In this document: in pieces, positions 60,652 through 64,000 of the stretch
Numbering within the stretch: the first letter of the stretch is position 1
Layout of the letters: each line of letters begins with the position of its first letter
From: Kallipyga massiliensis ph2
Lineage (GTDB): Bacteria; Bacillota; Clostridia; Tissierellales; Peptoniphilaceae
Length of the DNA: 64,000 nucleotides
NCBI RefSeq assembly: GCF_000311985.1
Contig: NZ_HE978585.1
Span: forward strand, 1,131,443-1,195,442
Direction: 5' to 3'
Notes under the pieces: model-generated
What the model saw: the letters and a program-made list of their open reading frames with translations, nothing else
What the model was told of the DNA's origin: nothing
Databases searched by the model: none
Translations under genes and position numbers: made by a program

Positions 60652-61789
60652 AGTGGGAGGAGGGGAGGAAGAAGGACTGTTTGTAGTCCATCTTTGGGGG
60701 AAGGCCTAGGAGGTATTCCTGGAGGGCCTGAGCCCTGAGGTTGACCGCCATGAGGTCCTTTTCCGGGCCATTCAAATTGGAAGCCGGCAGCTTTTGGATG
60801 ACCGGGCAGGAGGGGGAGCGGAGGAGGACCCTCCCCTTTTCATTGAAGGCCAGGGGTCGGAGGAAGGTGATGGGGGGGATTTTCCCTTTTTCCAGGCCCA
60901 GGAGGGAGGTCACCAGCATCCGCCGGTAGCGGGAGGCCGACTGCCTTTTGTTGGCGGCTTTCATCATGGCCTCGTCCACGCCGGGCCTTTCATCCAGACA
61001 GGCCTTTAAGCGGAAGTCCATCCCGCTTTCAAAGAGAGGGGAGGAGGCATAGTCCAAGGGGTCCAGGATATCCCGAAGGTCCAGATAGGACGCCAGAGGG
61101 TCCAGGGATTCCGTGAAGGCGTTCTGGGTGATTTCCTGACCGCCAGGCAAGTCCTTTTTATCCAGAAGGCCTTGAACCAGGGCCTGGCGGATAGCGGAGG
61201 CGGAAGGGAAGTCTCCGACCATTTCCTTTTGGTGGTAGCCCATCCCCTGGCGGGCGATGGCTTGGAAGCGGATGGGGAGGGCGAGTTTCTTAGCCATGGC
61301 CATATATTCCATGGCCAAGATGGTATTAGGCCCCAAGTCCAGTCCCAGGCTCCGGCTGACGGCCATCCGGTAGGAGAGGCCCTGACGGAGGTACTCCCGG
61401 ATGATTTCCTGGACCTCATCTTCTTCCGGGCGGGCCAGAGTCTTTTGGAAGGAAGGGCTAAAAAAGTCCTCTTCCACCCCAAAGACCAGACTCTCGAAGC
61501 CGGGGAGGAGGGAGAGGGTCCGGAGGCCGCCATAGGCAAAGGTTCGGGCAGATTGGAGGACGTAGGCGGCAGGGATTTCCAGGACCAAATCAAAGCCTTC
61601 CAGGACGGCAATTCGGGCCCGGGTCCATTTATCCAAAATGGCCGGGTTCCCCCGTTGGACAAAGGGGCCGGACATGGCGGCGACCAGGCAGGTTGACTCA
61701 GGGTCTTCGCCCTCCATGGCCCGGTCCATGAGATAGCGGTGGCCTTGGTGGAGGGGGTTGAGTTCACAAATGATGCCTTTGACTTTCAT
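60650..61789 (-). CDS. tmcAL: tRNA(Met) cytidine acetate ligase TmcAL
   Basis: Makes N4-acetylcytidine at the wobble base of elongator tRNA-Met from acetate and ATP. 379 aa; MKVKGIICELNPLHQGHRYLMDRA is the nucleotidyltransferase HxGH-type start, with SGPFVQRGNPAILDKWTRA and later KRQSASRYRRMLV supporting the YlbM/TmcAL family. It diverges from rpmF with overlapping promoters. Confidence 0.93.
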   Translation of the reverse strand: MKVKGIICELNPLHQGHRYLMDRAMEGEDPESTCLVAAMSGPFVQRGNPAILDKWTRARIAVLEGFDLVLEIPAAYVLQSARTFAYGGLRTLSLLPGFESLVFGVEEDFFSPSFQKTLARPEEDEVQEIIREYLRQGLSYRMAVSRSLGLDLGPNTILAMEYMAMAKKLALPIRFQAIARQGMGYHQKEMVGDFPSASAIRQALVQGLLDKKDLPGGQEITQNAFTESLDPLASYLDLRDILDPLDYASSPLFESGMDFRLKACLDERPGVDEAMMKAANKRQSASRYRRMLVTSLLGLEKGKIPPITFLRPLAFNEKGRVLLRSPSCPVIQKLPASNLNGPEKDLMAVNLRAQALQEYLLGLPPKMDYKQSFFLPSSH

Positions 61790-61857
61790 AGGAGGTCCTT
61801 TCAGGGGGTTTTATTCGACCCGGGAGGGGATATGGCATGAAAATTTCTTCATAAGCT

Positions 61858-61886
61858 ATTCTATCAGTCGGAAGAGCCCTTGACAA
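61858..61886 (-). promoter_or_regulatory. tmcAL promoter, overlapping the rpmF -35
   Basis: Minus strand: -35 TTGTCA (61881-61886), 17-bp spacer (61864-61880), extended -10 TGATAGAAT with TAGAAT at 61858-61863. The -35 covers five of the six base pairs of the rpmF -35. Confidence 0.72.
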
Positions 61887-61908
61887 AGTCCGGCTTCAAG
61901 TCTATAAT
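61880..61908 (+). promoter_or_regulatory. rpmF promoter, full consensus
   Basis: TTGACA (61880-61885), 17-bp spacer, TATAAT (61903-61908): a perfect match to the housekeeping sigma factor consensus. Start of transcription is expected near 61915, 39 nt before rpmF. Confidence 0.9.
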
Positions 61909-61953
61909 TTCTATGTTATTCATAACGAGACTATTTTCAAGGAGGTGTTTGAC

Positions 61954-62136
61954 ATGGCCGTTCCCAAGCGGAGAACATCTAAGACCAGAAGAGATAAAAG
62001 AAGAGCTTCATCCTATCGCTTAAAGACGTATGCGACCCAAACTTGCCCTAACTGTGGTGAGCCGAAACTACCCCATCGGGTATGCAGCGAATGCGGTTAC
62101 TATGATGGCAAAGAAGTCGTCCAAGTTAACGATTAG
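61954..62136 (+). CDS. rpmF: 50S ribosomal protein L32
   Basis: A 60-aa zinc-ribbon L32: [20 protein letters not shown], then [28 protein letters not shown] 61954 follows an ideal AAGGAGGTG. The yceD (DUF177) gene that often precedes rpmF is absent; rpmF here is monocistronic, between its own promoter and terminator. Confidence 0.97.
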   Translation: MAVPKRRTSKTRRDKRRASSYRLKTYATQTCPNCGEPKLPHRVCSECGYYDGKEVVQVND

Positions 62137-62147
62137 TTTGACCGACT

Positions 62148-62186
62148 AGAGTGTAGTGCCCCGATTAGGGTCTACACTCTTTTTTT
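62148..62186 (+). terminator. Intrinsic terminator after rpmF
   Basis: Perfect 9-bp stem AGAGTGTAG/CTACACTCT with a 15-nt loop and six T. Confidence 0.9.
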
Positions 62187-62249
62187 GTAGCTTTTCAGCC
62201 AAAACCGATTGGACATAAACTTTATTTTTTAGAGATCAAGGAAGTAATG

Positions 62250-63281
62250 ATGACGAAGATTGTAATTGATGGACTTGGCGCAGACCGGGGGCCCAAGATG
62301 GTGGCCCAGGGACTGGCCTTGGCCATGAAAAAAAATCCGAATTTTCAGGCCGTCTTGGTTGGTCCAAAGGATGACTTTACCCCCCTCCTTGAGGAATATG
62401 GGGATCGGATCGAATGGATCGGGAGTGACCAGGCCATCTCCAATGATGAATCTCCGGTTATGGCCATCCGGAGGAAAAAAGACGCCTCCATGGTCCTGGC
62501 CTTCCACCGGCTCAATGCAGAGGATGCCCAGGTCCTCCTTTCTGCAGGTTCTACCGGGGCTCTTCTCGCCGGGGCAACCTTCATCACCAAACGCCTGGAG
62601 GGGGTCAAGCGTTGCTGCCTGGCCGCCATCCTGCCCAATGTGACGGGCAGGGACATCATCCTTGCCGATGCGGGCGCCAATATGGATACGACCCCGGAGA
62701 TGCTGGTTCAATTTGCTGTCCTGGCCTCCGCCTATGCCAAGTCCGGTCTGGGGATTGACCGGCCCCGGATTGCGACACTGAGCGTTGGGGCGGAAGACCA
62801 CAAGGGGGATGACCGGGTCCTGAAAACGGCCGAACTCCTTAGAAAGACCGACCTTCTCTACATAGGGAATGCGGAAGCCCGGGACCTCCTCAACCTGGAT
62901 GGGGAGGTCCTCATCTGCGACGGATTTGCCGGCAATGTTGCCGTAAAAACAGCAGAAGGGACGGCGGCCACCCTCCTGGGCCTGGTTAAGGAGGCCATCA
63001 TGGAGGGGGTCGGGACCAAGCTGGGGGGGCTTCTTTTGAAAAAGTCCCTGAAAGCCAAGCTCTCTCCCCTGGACTATACCCGCCACGGAGGAGCTCCCTT
63101 GCTGGGCGCCCGGAAGCCGGTATTCAAGGCCCACGGGAACGCCAGTCCGGAGACCTTCGCCCTGGCTATCCAGGAGGCTCTGGATTATGCGGAAGCCCAT
63201 GTAGAAGGAGAGGTAGAGAAGGATTTGGCGAGGATCATGGCTCAAATCCAGGAGCCTGGTGAAAGTGGGACCCATGAATAA
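62250..63281 (+). CDS. plsX: Phosphate acyltransferase PlsX
   Basis: Converts acyl-ACP to acyl-phosphate for phospholipid synthesis. 343 aa; family features include the N-terminal IVIDGLGADRGP (commonly DAMGGD in others), LSAGSTGALLAGA, LADAGANMDTTPEMLVQFA and VICDGFAGNV-type segment LICDGFAGNVAVKTAEGTA. ATG 62250 is at better distance from AAGGAAG (62238-62244) than ATG 62247. The usual following acpP is missing; rnc overlaps by 8 bp. Confidence 0.94.
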   Translation: MTKIVIDGLGADRGPKMVAQGLALAMKKNPNFQAVLVGPKDDFTPLLEEYGDRIEWIGSDQAISNDESPVMAIRRKKDASMVLAFHRLNAEDAQVLLSAGSTGALLAGATFITKRLEGVKRCCLAAILPNVTGRDIILADAGANMDTTPEMLVQFAVLASAYAKSGLGIDRPRIATLSVGAEDHKGDDRVLKTAELLRKTDLLYIGNAEARDLLNLDGEVLICDGFAGNVAVKTAEGTAATLLGLVKEAIMEGVGTKLGGLLLKKSLKAKLSPLDYTRHGGAPLLGARKPVFKAHGNASPETFALAIQEALDYAEAHVEGEVEKDLARIMAQIQEPGESGTHE

Positions 63282-64000
63282 GAGGGGAAGGGAAAGGGAA
63301 TTGGCCTTGGATAACTTCCAGGACCGTCTGGGTTACCATTTCCGTCAAAGAGCCTTCCTGGACCGGGCTCTGGTCCACACCTCCTTTGTCAATGAATGCA
63401 AGCAGGAAGGGGTGGAATCCAATGAGCGCCTGGAATTTTTAGGGGATGCGGTTTTGGAACTCCTGGTTTCCGACCTCCTCTTCCGGGCCTTTCCGGATGA
63501 GCCTGAGGGGGTCCTCACCAAGAAAAGGATCCAGATGGTCTGTGAGCCCTCCTTTGCCTTCCTGGGACGGTCCTGGGGTCTGCCCGACCTCATGGTCCTG
63601 GGCAATGGGGAGGAACAACAGGGGGGGAGGAAGAAGGACTCCATCGTCTCGGATGCCTTTGAAGCCCTTTGCGGGGCCATCTACCTGGACGGAGGTTATG
63701 ATTTCCTCTACACGACCCTGAAAGCCTACCTTCCCAAACTGGAAGACTTGGAAGAAAAGGACCATTCTCTCTTTCTAAACTACAAGTCAGCCTTCCAGGA
63801 AAGGGTCCAGAAGGCGGGAAAGACCTTTGAATACAAGCTGGTTGGAGAAGAAGGACCTCCCCATGATAAAATCTTCCGGGTCCAGGTCTTCGTAAATGGA
63901 CGAAAGTTAGCCCAGGGGGAAGGAAAGTCAAAAAAAGCAGCCGAGCAGGATGCGGCCAAGGCCGCTTTGGAAAAGATGAAAAGAAAAGGTTGTGACAGCA
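63274..64000 (+). CDS. rnc: Ribonuclease III (3' end beyond the window)
   Basis: Double-stranded RNA endonuclease for rRNA and mRNA processing. 242 codons are visible without a stop. The signature NERLEFLGDAVLELLVSDLL and the second acidic site SDAFEALCGAIYLDGGY form the catalytic domain; NYKSAFQERVQKAGKTFEYKL through GEGKSKKAAEQDAAKAAL is the dsRNA-binding domain, so the coding sequence is nearly complete. It starts within plsX (8-bp overlap). Confidence 0.94.
   Translation, partial: MNKRGRERELALDNFQDRLGYHFRQRAFLDRALVHTSFVNECKQEGVESNERLEFLGDAVLELLVSDLLFRAFPDEPEGVLTKKRIQMVCEPSFAFLGRSWGLPDLMVLGNGEEQQGGRKKDSIVSDAFEALCGAIYLDGGYDFLYTTLKAYLPKLEDLEEKDHSLFLNYKSAFQERVQKAGKTFEYKLVGEEGPPHDKIFRVQVFVNGRKLAQGEGKSKKAAEQDAAKAALEKMKRKGCDS

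Noticed and set aside
1-64000. CRISPR array, insertion sequence, prophage, tRNA, rRNA or integration site
   Set aside because: No regular repeats, transposase, integrase or cloverleaf was found; intergenic space is too short for most of these.

Overview
The window is a gene-dense chromosomal segment of a Gram-positive (Bacillota) anaerobe. Gene order is that of a Bacillota core chromosome: ftsQ-ftsZ-nrdR; alaS-ireB-ruvX-DUF1292-rnj; and rqcH / yicC-gmk-rpoZ-coaBC-priA-def-fmt-rlmN-stp-prkC-rsgA-rpe-thiN / rpmB / asp23-fakA-like-recG. By eye the GC content is in the low-to-mid 50s. The physiology is that of an amino-acid fermenter: an arginine deiminase operon and a complete hydroxyglutarate-pathway glutamate fermentation operon whose proteins closely resemble those of Acidaminococcus fermentans. 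A relatively GC-rich member of the Tissierellia/Peptoniphilaceae or a related anaerobic coccus is my best guess, but this is inference. No sporulation gene, rRNA, tRNA, IS element, prophage or CRISPR array was seen.

Layout. 1-1924: end of the division cluster (partial ftsQ, ftsZ) and nrdR. 1991-7687: rarA, asnS, leuS and an Rrf2 regulator. 7819-14684: alaS operon with the IreB phosphoprotein, RuvX, a DUF1292 protein, RNase J and a U32-family protein. 14685-15057: the only gene-poor stretch over 300 bp, holding a terminator, a promoter and a structured leader ahead of arcA. 15058-19948: arcA-arcB-arcC-arcD. 20084-22801: argS and a threonine aldolase-like enzyme. 22874-34002: a divergent IclR regulator, then gctAB-gcdA-hgdABC-gcdDCB and gltS. 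34051-39782 (minus strand): sbcC, sbcD, rqcH. 39971-52842: the yicC-to-thiN housekeeping run. 52929-64000: rpmB (minus), asp23, a FakA-like gene, recG, rsmD, coaD, a coiled-coil protein, murE, tmcAL (minus), rpmF, plsX and a 3'-truncated rnc.

How the genes work together. ArcD would bring in arginine and ArcABC turn it into ornithine, NH3, CO2 and ATP. GltS imports glutamate with Na+. GctAB activates 2-hydroxyglutarate, HgdAB (energised by HgdC) dehydrates it to glutaconyl-CoA, and the biotin-dependent GcdABCD complex decarboxylates it while exporting Na+, closing a sodium cycle with GltS. IclR is the obvious candidate regulator. The PASTA kinase PrkC, its phosphatase and its predicted target IreB are all in the window and link cell-wall sensing to metabolism.

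The most unusual signals are regulatory. Two divergent pairs, each containing a ribosomal-protein gene (rpmB/asp23 and tmcAL/rpmF), have back-to-back promoters whose -35 hexamers are the same or overlapping base pairs, each with an exact 17-bp spacer to its own -10. The arcA leader carries a two-part 16-bp hairpin overlapping an 18-codon reading frame with three different arginine codons. The gctA leader has two tandem near-palindromes GGAANGCNTTC that fit an IclR-type operator. Protein oddities include a long acidic tail on L28, a MurE without the DAP-type DNPR motif, and an HgdA shorter than its best-known relative.
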